This document shows positions 22,565-32,841 of a DNA stretch of 64,000 nt, in pieces. Location: NCBI GenBank assembly GCA_035610835.1, contig CM069449.1:42862768-42926767 (forward strand). Direction: 5' to 3'. The first letter of the stretch is position 1. The number at the start of each line of letters is the position of its first letter. The stretch comes from Ophiura sarsii. Lineage: Eukaryota > Echinodermata > Ophiuroidea > Amphilepidida > Ophiuridae. The position numbers were made by a program, and so were the translations under genes. A model generated the notes under the pieces. It was not told where the DNA came from. It searched no databases and worked only from the letters and a program-made list of their open reading frames with translations.

Positions 22565-23800
22565 GCGCTGATGTTGATGTGTGAATAATCTGATAATGGC
22601 ACGACCCCGTATTATTCATTTGCACAAGTGCATTGATTTTTCTAATTTTTCGAGAAACAAAACATACGCATGTATAGACCTATTCATACACTAAGTCGAA
22701 CCAATCAGAAAGCAAGAAACTAAAATATGCGGGAGTGCATTGAAAGTGTATAATTCTCGCACCGCGCTCTTTGTTTTAATTCGTTGTACAGGAATCGCGG
22801 GTTCGCCGATTTTCACTGCGCGTGTTAGAAAACTTGTTAACCCTAATCTACAAATGTCGTGCCATATGGCACGATGGGTCTAAAAATGAATAAAATATGA
22901 ATTTAGGTATATTTTACATAAAAAATAACTAATATTGTGATAGTTTTAGATGAATTGTGTCACTTGTATCCCATTCCAACAAGAATTATTCACTATCATC
23001 ATATTATTTTCTTGTAAAAGTACTAAATGTAACCACAAAAAAATGTGTAATTTTGTTGCTAAAATAGACCAAATATGACATGAAATTTAACCACAAAATG
23101 CCTGTAAAATCATCCAAAATATTATAATATGATTCAGATTACTTTTGCATCAAGTAAGAAACTAATTATTGTACGCTAATTTGAGTAAAAGTCACAGAAT
23201 TAATGTTCTTGATGATGTGAAATATTGCAATATTCATTGAAAATTGAATATATTTGTTAATTTGTAATCAAACCTCATTAATTATTCATGAGCTAATTAA
23301 CATATTATTTGCATAATTAATTATTTGTTATATTTTTTTCTGGAAGCTTAAAGTCTAATCTATCCATTGATATGCTACTTGCGTGGTTTTATCCATACCG
23401 CTGAATTGATACTGTGATCAAGAGAGGGCGTCTATTAGCATCTGAAACCCCCCATTTTTGTGTTTGTAGATTAGGGCTACTAAGTATATACCTATTCAGT
23501 AAGGAGTTAATCACCGATCCTTTGTCACTCCTTTTAGCAATAAAGAAAAAGAATCGCGCTTTCCCCGCTCTTTCCTCGAGCATTTCTCTACTTGTGTTTG
23601 GGCAAGAGCCTTAACATGTTTTTATTCGTTTTAACATAGTTCAAAATTATGCTTAAATTGTGAATTTTGATTTGTATAGTGTCGTGTATGAATTAGGTTA
23701 ATATAATACGTATGTTTTGTTTGTCGAAAAATCAATGCACTTGCGCAAACGTTGATATGCTCACAATAGCACCCCCTTGCTAAACAACACATACGCAATT
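22565..23800. repeat. inverted-repeat composite related to 29.3-29.8 kb
   Basis: GTGCATTGATTTTTCTAATT and ACAAAACATACGCATGTATA on the left (22630-22690) are inverted at 23700-23765. GAATCGCGGGTTCGCCGATT and TGTGAATTTTGATTTGTATA occur both here and at 29485-29590. Gene content: none seen. About 22880-23380 is A/T-rich unassigned DNA between the arms. Confidence 0.6.
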
Positions 23801-24074
23801 ATTGACAAATACAAAATAGTAAATACAAATCGAAATTTACCATTTTTGTATATACTTTTTATAAGTAAACGAATAAAAACATGTTAACACGTCATGTTAA
23901 CACGTTTTATATTACCCATTCACCCGTAGTGAAACGCCGCGAACCAGTGCCGCGTGAACAACGAATGAAAAGCAGTGCAATTAGACCCTTTCAATGCAAT
24001 CCACGTGTATGAATACCGTCCTTGTAATTTGTTAATTGTCCGTTTCATATTAGAATTACAATGACCTCTAATGA

Positions 24075-24365
24075 CCCCTATATGACCTTTGACCCCTTTC
24101 TCTAAATTATACACCTTTCTCCGTTCTAGGCATGCACCTTTCTTTATATTATACACCTCTCTTCACTTTAGATCCCTTTCTGTAAATTACACACCTTTCT
24201 TTATTCTATTGACCCCTTTCTCTTGTTTTTATATATACCTTTCTATAGATTTTAGACTGTTTAATCTCTTTATCCTATACCTTTCTCTAGTTTCTATACA
24301 CCTTTCTCTCATCGACACCTTTCTCATACATTTATACCATTTTGACCCCTTTGGCCGGCCATACA
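24075..24365 (+). repeat. degenerate CACCTTTCT tandem repeat
   Basis: ACACCTTTCT or GACCCCTTTCT recurs every 20-30 bp with A/T-rich fill. It produces a Phe/Leu/Tyr-rich open frame that I do not regard as a gene. From 24375 to 25160 nothing else was recognised. Confidence 0.65.
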
Positions 24366-25594
24366 CTTGGTACTATCGATTTGATACATAGCTTTTTGCT
24401 CAACACAGTATATAGTACACCATAATACTCATGGGATATCAAGAACCTTGAGTGACCCTAGTTCAACAAATTAACTCGTCTGATCACATGCCTGATGTAT
24501 ATGATGCCATTTTTTAATTGCATGACGACAGATCAATTAGGGCACAAATAGTTGAGTTTCAGTTGGTTAGTATCGGTTTTACAGTGAAGAGTATTTAAAT
24601 GCAGTTGAGTTACCTAGCTTGTACTTGATGTCTGATCACTGATGCATTACTTATTTTCGTAAATATAATATTGTTTTATGCCTCTTATTTCATTGAATAG
24701 TTTGATCAATTATTTCGTTACTTTTCGTCCAAAAATAAAAAGGTTAACATCATAAACTTCATATTAACTTATCTCGAACTATACATTCAACTATAAATTT
24801 CACTCCATTCCAACTTATATATAACTCTCAAATCTGCTGATAAGTGGTTATGATTGGCTGAACAAACTTTGACCCAGAGAAGGCTCAGCAAGGAACCCAC
24901 AATGCATTGCAAGCCAGAAAAACACACGATTACACAAGTTCTTCAACATATTTTTGACCGCATGATATCCGCAGCACTGGGTGTCAATCTAACACAGCAA
25001 ATATCCATTTTGTGGGTCTCCAATTGCCTTACTTTTCCCGGAAAAGGGTCAGGACTGAAAAATAGAAGGTTGTAACAGACAAATCACTACATAACATTTG
25101 CTGCTTTCTATACGCGGAGCAAATTTTACCAGATTTAGGCTAACGAATGCAATATACTCGTGACACTGCGCTCGATATCCACGCCTTAATTTTCTTCTAA
25201 GGCCTTCTTATTTCAAGATTACGATTCAATTTATTATAAAAAAACATTGTGGCCAAAGGCCAAATTGCGCATTTTTCACTGCAATATAAAAACATAAAAT
25301 ATTAGCATCAAAAAGATACATAAATACAAGAAAAAACAGCGATAATATTTATAATACATAATTATGATTGGAAATCCACACACAAAACGTATAAATCCCT
25401 TAAGAATCCACACACACAACTTACAAGCAAATGTACACAATGCATCCTCACCACATGTGTACACTCAGTAATCCACACATTTACCTCCCCCCCCCCCCTT
25501 ACCACACAATTCGTCATCAGATATATCCACTAAGCATGCACTCCATACACAAACTCCCAAACCCTCTTTCAAAACAACATGAAAATACTTTACC

Positions 25595-25595
<1 letters not shown>

Positions 25596-25636
<41 letters not shown>
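25596..25636. repeat. poly(C) run, about 41 bp
   Basis: Longest C homopolymer in the window; a shorter interrupted C run lies at about 25487-25498. The proline-rich open frame across it is an artefact of the run. Confidence 0.9.
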
Positions 25637-26097
25637 TTCTCCATATGATATTGACCTAATATTGCACATTATCAACTAATCACAACATGTTAAATGTCAG
25701 CAGTAAATAAACTGATTTCTCAGTGCCCCTTTAGTATACCATTTTTAATAAGTCGGCTTAGCAAGATAATAATCTCGCCATCTCGATTATCCCTTTTTGG
25801 GAAGTCAACATAGCTAGATAAATTATCTTTACATTTGTAGCCTACAAGTCAAAAGATGTAAAGATGTGTGAAAAGGAGCTTCAACTAAACCTGGGTGACG
25901 TGACGGCTTTTTTTACTTTTTAGAAATCAACACGCTAGATTATCCCAGACTTCTCAAATTCTAGTGCGTATCAAATGTTAAGGAATAATTCATCTGTGTG
26001 TCATACGTTACCATGGTTATAGCCATACACGTATTCGGTGATTTTCCTTGCAAATATCAACACAACACTTTAATTTCGACAATCGTCATGGGCGTCG

Positions 26098-26138
26098 TTA
26101 ATCAAGCGTACGAGTAACTTACTGGTACGCTTGATTAA
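26098..26138. repeat. 44-bp-class palindrome TTAATCAAGCG...CGCTTGATTAA
   Basis: GTTAATCAAGCGTACGAGTA and its mirror image TACTGGTACGCTTGATTAA form a near-perfect palindrome. Copies lie at 46138-46177 and 49016-49055. Its right-hand TTAA (26135-26138) was the insertion target of the foldback element. Confidence 0.75.
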
Positions 26139-26513
26139 AGGCATATTATGTGATCTTTTCCAGAGAGCGCCCTCTATTCATGATTTTTTTTTAGAAAGTA
26201 GATTGTCTTGCAGATTTACATTTCTGATCATAAATCGTACATACATTCCAAGTTACAGAGCGATACGATTCCTAATTACCTCAAAATCATGGTTTTAGAG
26301 TGAATTTAGACTAGAATAAAATAAGTTGTCGGATATCCGACAGTTTATTTTCACTCTAAACCCATGATTTTGAAGTAATTAAGAATCGTATCGCCCTGTA
26401 ACTTGGAATGTATGTACGATTTATGATCAGAAATGTAAATCTGCAAGAAAATCTGCTTTCAATTTTTTTTTCGATGTTGAGGGCGTTCCATGGAAAGATC
26501 ACATAATATACCT
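26139..26513. mobile_element. foldback MITE with TTAA TSD, copy 1 (375 bp)
   Basis: AGGCATATTATGTGATCTTT at the left is inverted as AAGATCACATAATATACCT at the right, and the arms extend about 175 bp each to a central GTTGTCGGATATCCGACAG. It is flanked by TTAA at 26135-26138 and 26514-26517. The matching locus at 49052-49055 has a single TTAA and no element: a paralogous empty site. A second copy is at 47986-48361. It is non-coding; the TTAA target suggests mobilisation by a piggyBac-like enzyme. Confidence 0.88.
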
Positions 26514-26639
26514 TTAACGAAGCCCCTGGAAGCTCTTGTGTTATAATCATTTCTTTAAGGCAAATATTCAGCATTCTGAAGCATTTTGTCATTTTCGCAC
26601 ATGCCTACCTACTAACTAAACAAAACAGTGATTCCCAAC

Positions 26640-27160
26640 ATAATGTAAGTAGCAGTAGTAGTAAAATAAAAACACAAAGTGTGCACGTCACATTCAAAAT
26701 AAAACCAAGAACATGATTGCATGTGCAAACCAAATTATTTTACTTTAAAAAAAATCAATAATTGTCTTTTTTTCTCTGTACTCCCTACTAAAGAAGTTGG
26801 AATCAACAATATTTAGGGTGAGACCCATTATAATGTTGAAACCTGTAGAAAAAACACACTTTCAGTTCTTAAACTATAAAGTAGTCCAGAAAAACGTTCC
26901 TGAAGCCATTTTGTTAAGCATGAATAATGAAACATTGAAACTAATTCCCGCGACGCGCGCAAAAATTGCCATTGTTAACATAAGAAAGGTGTACTATATA
27001 CCTAGATGATATTCACATTTTATAGTCAGTGTGCAAGTAGGTGATGTCCCATTAATCATGATTAATCATAAATCCTGGGCATTTACGCAATTGTTCTTAT
27101 TGTCAAGTCTTTTAAATTGAGGATTTTGTCACGCATACTTTCCGATTCTAGTTTAGCAAC
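26640..27160. other. unassigned stretch
   Basis: One 70-codon open frame (26797-27009) without recognisable domains; no clear repeat. Left uncalled. Confidence 0.35.
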
Positions 27161-27177
27161 ACACTTTCCACGGGTTC

Positions 27178-27750
27178 AGTGGCGGATTCAGTGGGGGGGG
27201 GGGGGGGGGGGTAATTAGTATAACTATCGATATGCTTTTTAAACCTTAAGTTTTCAACATAACAATTTTAAATCAAGAATTATATATAATCATATCAGTA
27301 TGCACAAATTCTTTCTGGCATAGGCCTGTTTAAAAAGCCAATAGTGATTGCTTTTCAATAAAATATCGATCAAAAGTACAAAGCAAATCGCACCAAATGG
27401 GTTCGAAAATTGAAAACAAAATCCAATTCTGAGAGGGGCTCCCCTGTCAGCGCTTTTCAACCATCTTTACATAAATCAAAAACATATTAGTATAAGCTCA
27501 ACTTCTTTCTTGCATTGATAAAAAACAAGATATTTATTGGTAATGAAGAGGTGGCTTTTCAATAAAATATTGGTCAAAAGTATACACCAGATCGTACCAA
27601 ATGAGTTCGAAAATTGAACAAAAAACCACTTGCACATCCCACTCGAACTTCCCCCTGTCCGCGATAGCGCGGAGTTTGGTGACACTTTTTAAAAATATAT
27701 ATATATTGCCCCCCCCCCCCCCCCCTAAGAAATTCCTGGATCCGACCCTG
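27178..27750. mobile_element. DNA element with CAGTGGCGGATTCAG / CGGATCC terminus
   Basis: CAGTGGCGGATTCAGTGGG followed by a G run (27191 on), and at the right a C run followed by TCCTGGATCCGACCCTG, give an imperfect TIR inserted in family F between CACGGGTT and ATTAGTTT. The intact F sequence reads GGTTATTAGTTT, so no target duplication is visible. The interior (27240-27700) is also related to 5200-5470. Termini resemble those of hAT-type elements, but without an 8-bp TSD the class is uncertain. Confidence 0.55.
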
Positions 27751-28329
27751 ATTAGTTTTACCATTAAAATTATACAAAACAGATTTGTCAAAAAACCTTT
27801 CCCAATTTTCAAAGTCTATCTCAAGGATTACTGAATCAATACTTTGCATGTTTGTTCTTATTTCAATGCATTTCTCATGGTGATTCCAAATATGGTATTG
27901 ACATTTAATATTTTTGAAACATTTTGTGACATTTTGAAATGTCGTCTGCAGATGCCTGCCGCGTGGAAAGTATATGACACATGTCATTAATATTTTTAAA
28001 GTGGCGTAACATAAATCCAGCTTTTAATTCTCAAAATTGTCATCAAAGTCATAATTTTGTATCCTACTGTGTCCATGCTCAAGACAATGTATCGTTTTCT
28101 ATATTGTACTTTTATCAACTATATATTATTATAAAACTGTGTGATAAACATCATGCCCTAACCTTTTATTCATCATTCATTTAAAGGATGATAACGTTTA
28201 CGAACCTGAATTAATGGGGGTAATTGGGGGTGTTAAAACATCTTAACACTTCTAAGTTGAAAATGGTTGAAAATTGTAGAACAAAATAATTATATAGAAT
28301 ATGGAAACTTACCCTTTAATCAAATAGTT

Positions 28330-29200
28330 CCATTCACCGAGTCGTCTCAAAAATAAGATCGCTTGAAAAAATTGTCTCAAAAACTAGGTTACCGAACTGC
28401 TCTCAGTCTAAGATGGCTCGCCGAATCGTATCCAAATAATGGTAGCCAGCAAAGAATATAACCGAATTGACTCTGAATTTTGAAACTAGCCGAATTGTCT
28501 CCAGATCACAATCTGATAAAAGTTCGCAGAATTAGCAGAATTGTTCTCACAATAAGATCGCTCGTCAAGTTGTCTCAAAAGTAAGGTCGCCGAACTGCTC
28601 CCAAGTTAAGATCGGTCACCGAATCTTCTCCAAATAATGTTAGCCAGTTAGGTAACATAATTTTCTCTGGATTTAGGTAACTGATTGTCTCCAAATAACA
28701 ATAAGCTATCCGATTCGTCCCGTAGGAAGATATCTAGCCGAATCGTAATTGTGGCCGATTGTATCCAAGGAAGATATATAGCCGAATTGTTTACAAAATA
28801 GTGGCCGAATTGATCCAAAATAACGATGACTCATCGATAGTCTAAAATGGTCTCCAGATAAAGATAACTCACTGAATGTTTTCCTAATGTTCACCGAATT
28901 GTTTCCTGACAGAATATGGTGCCCGAATTAAGATCTACATTATGATCGCTCGCCGATTGTCTTCAAACTAATGTCGATCGCGCCTCCGAATTGTCTTGCC
29001 GATTTGTCTTCAAATGCATTGAGGTAGTGAGCTTTAATCACAGGTAAGTAAATATGTCCAGTGGGCGTGTCTATATCTCAAACAGAAATTGCCGAGTGTC
29101 CAAGTAATGATCGCTCTCCGATTTCTCTCTCAATTAAGATGGCTCGCTGATTTGTCTCCAAAATCAATATCGCTCACCTCCGAGTTGTCTTCAAATTATT
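28330..29200 (+). repeat. degenerate GCCGAATTGTCTCCAAAT tandem region
   Basis: Dozens of diverged copies of a roughly 20-30-bp unit built on GCCGAATTGTCTCC / AAATAA / GATCGCTC, with no regular period. The same kind of region occurs at 59340-59875, where both the unit and several blocks (TAACGATGACTCATCGATAG) are shared. Non-coding. Confidence 0.75.
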
Positions 29201-29289
29201 AATTTCACACTTCTCACGCGGCAGTCATCTGCAGACGACAGTTCCAAAATTTCACAAAATGTTTTAAAATGTCAAAATTAATTAATTTC

Positions 29290-29790
29290 ATAACTATATG
29301 AGGAATGCAGTACAATAGGTACAAACATGCCTAATTGTAGTTCATTCATACACTCTTAGTAGTATCGAACCAATCAGAAAGCACGAAATAAAATACGCGG
29401 AGTGCATTGAAAGTGTCTATTGCACTCCGCGTTTGCGCCGTTCAATGTACGCGCCACGCGCTTTGTTTTGATTCGTTGTTCAGGAACCGCGGGTTCGCCG
29501 ATTTTCACTGCGGGTGCTTTTAACATGTTTTTTGTTGTTTTTTACATTGATCAAAATAATGCTCAAATTGTGAATTTTGATTTGTATAGTGTCGTGTATA
29601 GGTCAATACATGCGTATGTTTTCTTTCTCGAAAATTGGAAAAATCAACGCACTTGCTGATGTTGATACGCTCACAATTAACACTCCCCTGCGGGGTCGTG
29701 CCATTATTCACACATCAACATCAGCACGCGTCCATTGATTTGTCTAATTTCTCTCGAAACAACACATACGCATTTATTGACCTATACGGC
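29290..29790. repeat. inverted-repeat composite related to 22.6-23.8 kb
   Basis: ACATGCGTATGTTTTCTTTC near 29612 is mirrored by AACAACACATACGCATTTAT near 29757, with GCTGATGTTGATACG and CATCAACATCAGCACG also inverted. Shares GCGGGTTCGCCGATTTTCAC with 22800. Non-coding. Confidence 0.6.
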
Positions 29791-29813
29791 CAACAACAAC
29801 AAAATAGTTGTGG

Positions 29814-29923
29814 GCAATGTCTTGCTAGACGTCCCGTAACTCAAGTGCGCATGCTCAAATCAATTAAAATACGTTGTAGCTATCACGGTTTATTCCGTAC
29901 GGGACGTGAGGCAAGATATAGCC
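29814..29923. mobile_element. 110-bp MITE, copy 1
   Basis: GCAATGTCTTGCTAGACGTC to GAGGCAAGATATAGCC; the ends form an imperfect TIR (TCTTGCYNNACGTCCCGT). Nearly identical to 52464-52574. It abuts the next MITE with one base between them. Confidence 0.75.
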
Positions 29924-29924
29924 T

Positions 29925-29998
29925 AGTTGTGTTGCCCTCATCCGGCCGGGTCAGAATTCCGAGAATGGGGCCGGGTATTTTTTTTTTTAATTTTAAGA

Positions 29999-30029
<31 letters not shown>

Positions 30030-30370
30030 TTTTTAAGATTTTTTTTCTTCTTTTTTTTTCTTCTTTTTTTTTCAAGATTTTTTCAAGATTTGTTTAAAGA
30101 TTTTTTCAAGATTTTTTTAAAGATTTTTTTTCTCTCAAGATCTTCCAATCTGTGAAAATTTCACAGAGATGGGCAAGAAACCAAAATATTCACCATTGGG
30201 TTAAAAATACATCTAGTAAGCGTTTTCCTTAGTATCTTTACACATGTTGACTGAAATAATAGGTATGAAATCGTTGATTTGATAAAATTTAAAAAAATAA
30301 AAATGAATAAATTTAAAAAAATCCGGCCGGCCGACCTTCCCGATTTTAGGCTTGTGAGGGCAACACAACT
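29925..30370. mobile_element. 446-bp TIR element with poly(T) interior
   Basis: The left end AGTTGTGTTGCCCTCATCCG, then GCCGGG, is inverted at the right (CGGCCGGCC ... TGAGGGCAACACAACT, ending 30370). The interior is a T-rich AAGATTTTTT repeat (about 29980-30135). No TSD is certain. Non-coding. Confidence 0.75.
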
Positions 30371-30865
30371 TTTTGTTTTGCCTAAATATATAACTCATGA
30401 GATGAAACTATTAGACGCGTGTTAAAGGTAGATGTTCCGATTTTCAACTTGAAGTTTTCTATTCTACATGAAAGGTCATCCTTAAAAAAGTCGTGTTCCA
30501 AAGTTTGAGTTGCATAGCTCTAATGGTTCTTATTTTAGACGCACAAGATGCTGTGAACTGTACCCATTGAGTAGTACACAAACTATATCGGTGGTTACCA
30601 CCATTCGCGGTAATTCGACGTTATTTCATCGATTTCTCCGTAATTATACCGATTTAGGCCGTCAAATTTCAGTATGATGATGAGAAAAATACGAGCTTTC
30701 ATATGATATGAAAATCTCCGTATGTTTGAAATAATTCTGTGTTACAAAAATGTGATCGGGTCATCGAACACTATTTTTCTTCTTCTATGGAACCATGATT
30801 GAATAAACAACATTGCACTATCGTTAGGTAGTGTTCTATCCAAATCAAACTCTCAACATTCTGAG
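30371..30865. other. unassigned stretch
   Basis: A/T-rich, no convincing frame, no repeat recognised within the window. Confidence 0.35.
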
Positions 30866-31655
30866 GCAGCTCTTGTATAAAGGAGGGGTTCCGCAAGCAC
30901 AATACTGTGCATTACATGTTAGAAAAATAACTATCGAGCTCAACTTTTGTAATTATATAGAACAAAACACCACACTTATGACAAAAACGAATAAAAACCG
31001 CCATCTCTCAAAGGAACATTTAGTGGTGTTGACATTTTAAAAAATTAAAAATTAACTTCAGGATTCAGGATGAACATTAAAAATGACCAATATTGATGTT
31101 TCTATATACTAACAAAAACGGGGCAAAACTTGATTAAATCATTACCATCGCTATTTATTGAAAAACGCCCTCTATGCAAATATGGTTCGCGTTATTTATC
31201 ATGCAACTTCATTCAACATGCAATTTTTAAAATTCGCGGCGATCAAAAGTCCCGATGTCGGTGCAGTCACAGCTATATAATGCACATGCGCAAATTTGAG
31301 CACCGAAAACCATGACGTGATCGACAACGGAACTTTCGATCGTCACGAATTTTAACAATTGCATGTTGAAAGATGGCAGTTTTTATTTTGGTTTTTGTGA
31401 CTAATATGATGATTTGTTGTATATAGTGTCGCAATTTCGACACGATAATTATTTTCCTAAGAATCAATGCTCAATGTTGTGCTTACAGGACGCGAATTTG
31501 TTTTTCGTAAATGATTTGAGTGAAATTCATTATTCGATTTAATACGGAATAAAGCTAAATTCAATAAATAAAATGATTTTTACACAAATCAACTGAATTT
31601 ACTCAACTCATATACGAAATAATAATTGCTTGCGGGACCCCTCCTTTAAGAATGA
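30866..31655. repeat. inverted-repeat element AAAGGAGGGGTYCCGCAAGC
   Basis: AAAGGAGGGGTTCCGCAAGC at about 30880 is inverted at 31631-31650 (GCTTGCGGGACCCCTCCTTT). Inner segments GACAAAAACGAATAAAAACC and its mirror near 31380-31410 are also inverted. Inside, CGCTATTTATTGAAAAACGC is shared with 60576-60600 in inverse orientation. Non-coding. Confidence 0.65.
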
Positions 31656-31899
31656 ATCGGACACGTGCCGATACAATTATTGTCTTATGGACTGTCACAA
31701 GGCTGACATCCGGAGGTACTCGGATATTTTGTTTACGGGTGTGCCGCCAGCAAAATAAATATAAACCCAAACATTTACCAATTTTCAGGGGGAAATGGAC
31801 CCATAATGTTATTTTTCCGTATTGCGTGAACAAACAGGGGATAACTAATAATATTAACACATTTATGGGAAGTATTTTGCACAATAGAAGAGATAAATC

Positions 31900-32014
31900 A
31901 AGTTGTTCGTCGAAAAACCAAGTTTATCGATTCGATTGTCGAAAAACTTGGTTTCTCGGGTGAAAAACCAGGTTTATCAACAATTATGACAATCAAATCG
32001 AAAAAATAGGTTTA
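31900..32014. repeat. family G palindromic block, left piece of copy 2
   Basis: AAACCAAGTTTATCGATTCG-type motifs, cut at GGTTTA (32014) by the 5.5-kb element and continuing at 37525. Confidence 0.75.
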
Positions 32015-32841
32015 TAGTGTAGGATGTTATGTAATTTTGCTTTTTTTTTTTTTTTGCTAAGGATGGTTTTTTTGGTTTTATTGGCTAAAGTAGACCCTCA
32101 GGTATCAGAAATCCATTGATCACATTTTTTTCCATCTGCCGATTGGCCGCCATCTTGGATTTCAAAATGGCCGCCATTTCCAATTTAATTTACCCTATAA
32201 CTTTTGTTCTGAGCAACATATGAAGTCAAACTTGGTGGCAAACCACATGTTTTTAATACAAGGGAGTTCACAAGTGCTCTAGCTATGTTCCTATGTCTAA
32301 CATACATGCATGGCCGCCATCTTGGATTTCAAAATGGCCGCCATTTACAAAAAATATATTTTGCCATATAACTTTTGTTCTAAGCAACATATAAAGTTGA
32401 TTTTGGTGGCAAAATCCATGTTTTCAAGAGTTGTTTACAAGACAAGAGAGTGTATAATAGCTGATCTGTTGTTTTATATTAATTGGCTGATAGTAGTAAT
32501 TATTAGGGTAATTATTAGGGTGGTTTAAAACGGGCTGTAAGTAGCGCAACTCCAACCTTCTGCTCTACCACAAATTCTTCCTTTCCTCTATCTCCCATCT
32601 TGCTCCTTACTCTGCATGCATCTCCAATGCACCTTTTTCCATGCTTTGCTTTACTATAGGTTGTAGATACAGGAGGTAATTCCATCAGCCCTCCTGTCCC
32701 TAATCGCTTCTCTTGCAGTTAACCATCCACGTCCTCGAAGACTAAGATGCATTGCAATGTAGTGCATGTTAGTTGCGTACCACCTGGATGGCCAAACCTT
32801 GCGGTTAGTGCTAACTGACGGAGCTCTGGGGGGTGGGGGGG

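Larger units (their letters stand above)
23890..26640 (+). repeat. dispersed repeat family K, copy 1, expanded by insertions
   Basis: Segments 23890-24070, 25165-25210, 25715-26135 and 26518-26640 correspond in order to a compact copy at 48380-49260 (landmarks TGCCGCGTGAACAACGAATG, TAATAATCTCGCCATCTCGA, CGTTAATCAAGCGTACGAGT, CGAAGCCCCTGGAAGC). The extra blocks are about 1.1 kb at 24070-25165, about 0.5 kb with poly(C) at 25210-25715, and the foldback at 26139-26513. Non-coding. Confidence 0.75.
27165..29240. repeat. repeat family F, longest uninterrupted-orientation copy
   Basis: Starts with CACTTTCCACGG (27171), continues after the nested element (27178-27750) with ATTAGTTTTACC, then CATTTTGTGACATTTTG and TCGTCTGCAGATGCCTGCCG (about 27920-27965). 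It ends at 29205-29280 with the inverse (CTCACGCGGCAGTCATCTGC, CATTTTGTGAA-type sequence). Related copies are 51219-51438 (short) and the split copy at 49490-49519, 55025-55247 and 58934-59900. Non-coding. Confidence 0.65.

Noticed and set aside
22305..22571. 88-codon frame with a hydrophobic C-terminus
   Set aside because: No homologous family recognised, no splice or start context that I can support, and the surroundings are repeats.
25431..25679. Proline-rich small protein
   Set aside because: Product of the poly(C) run at 25596-25636.
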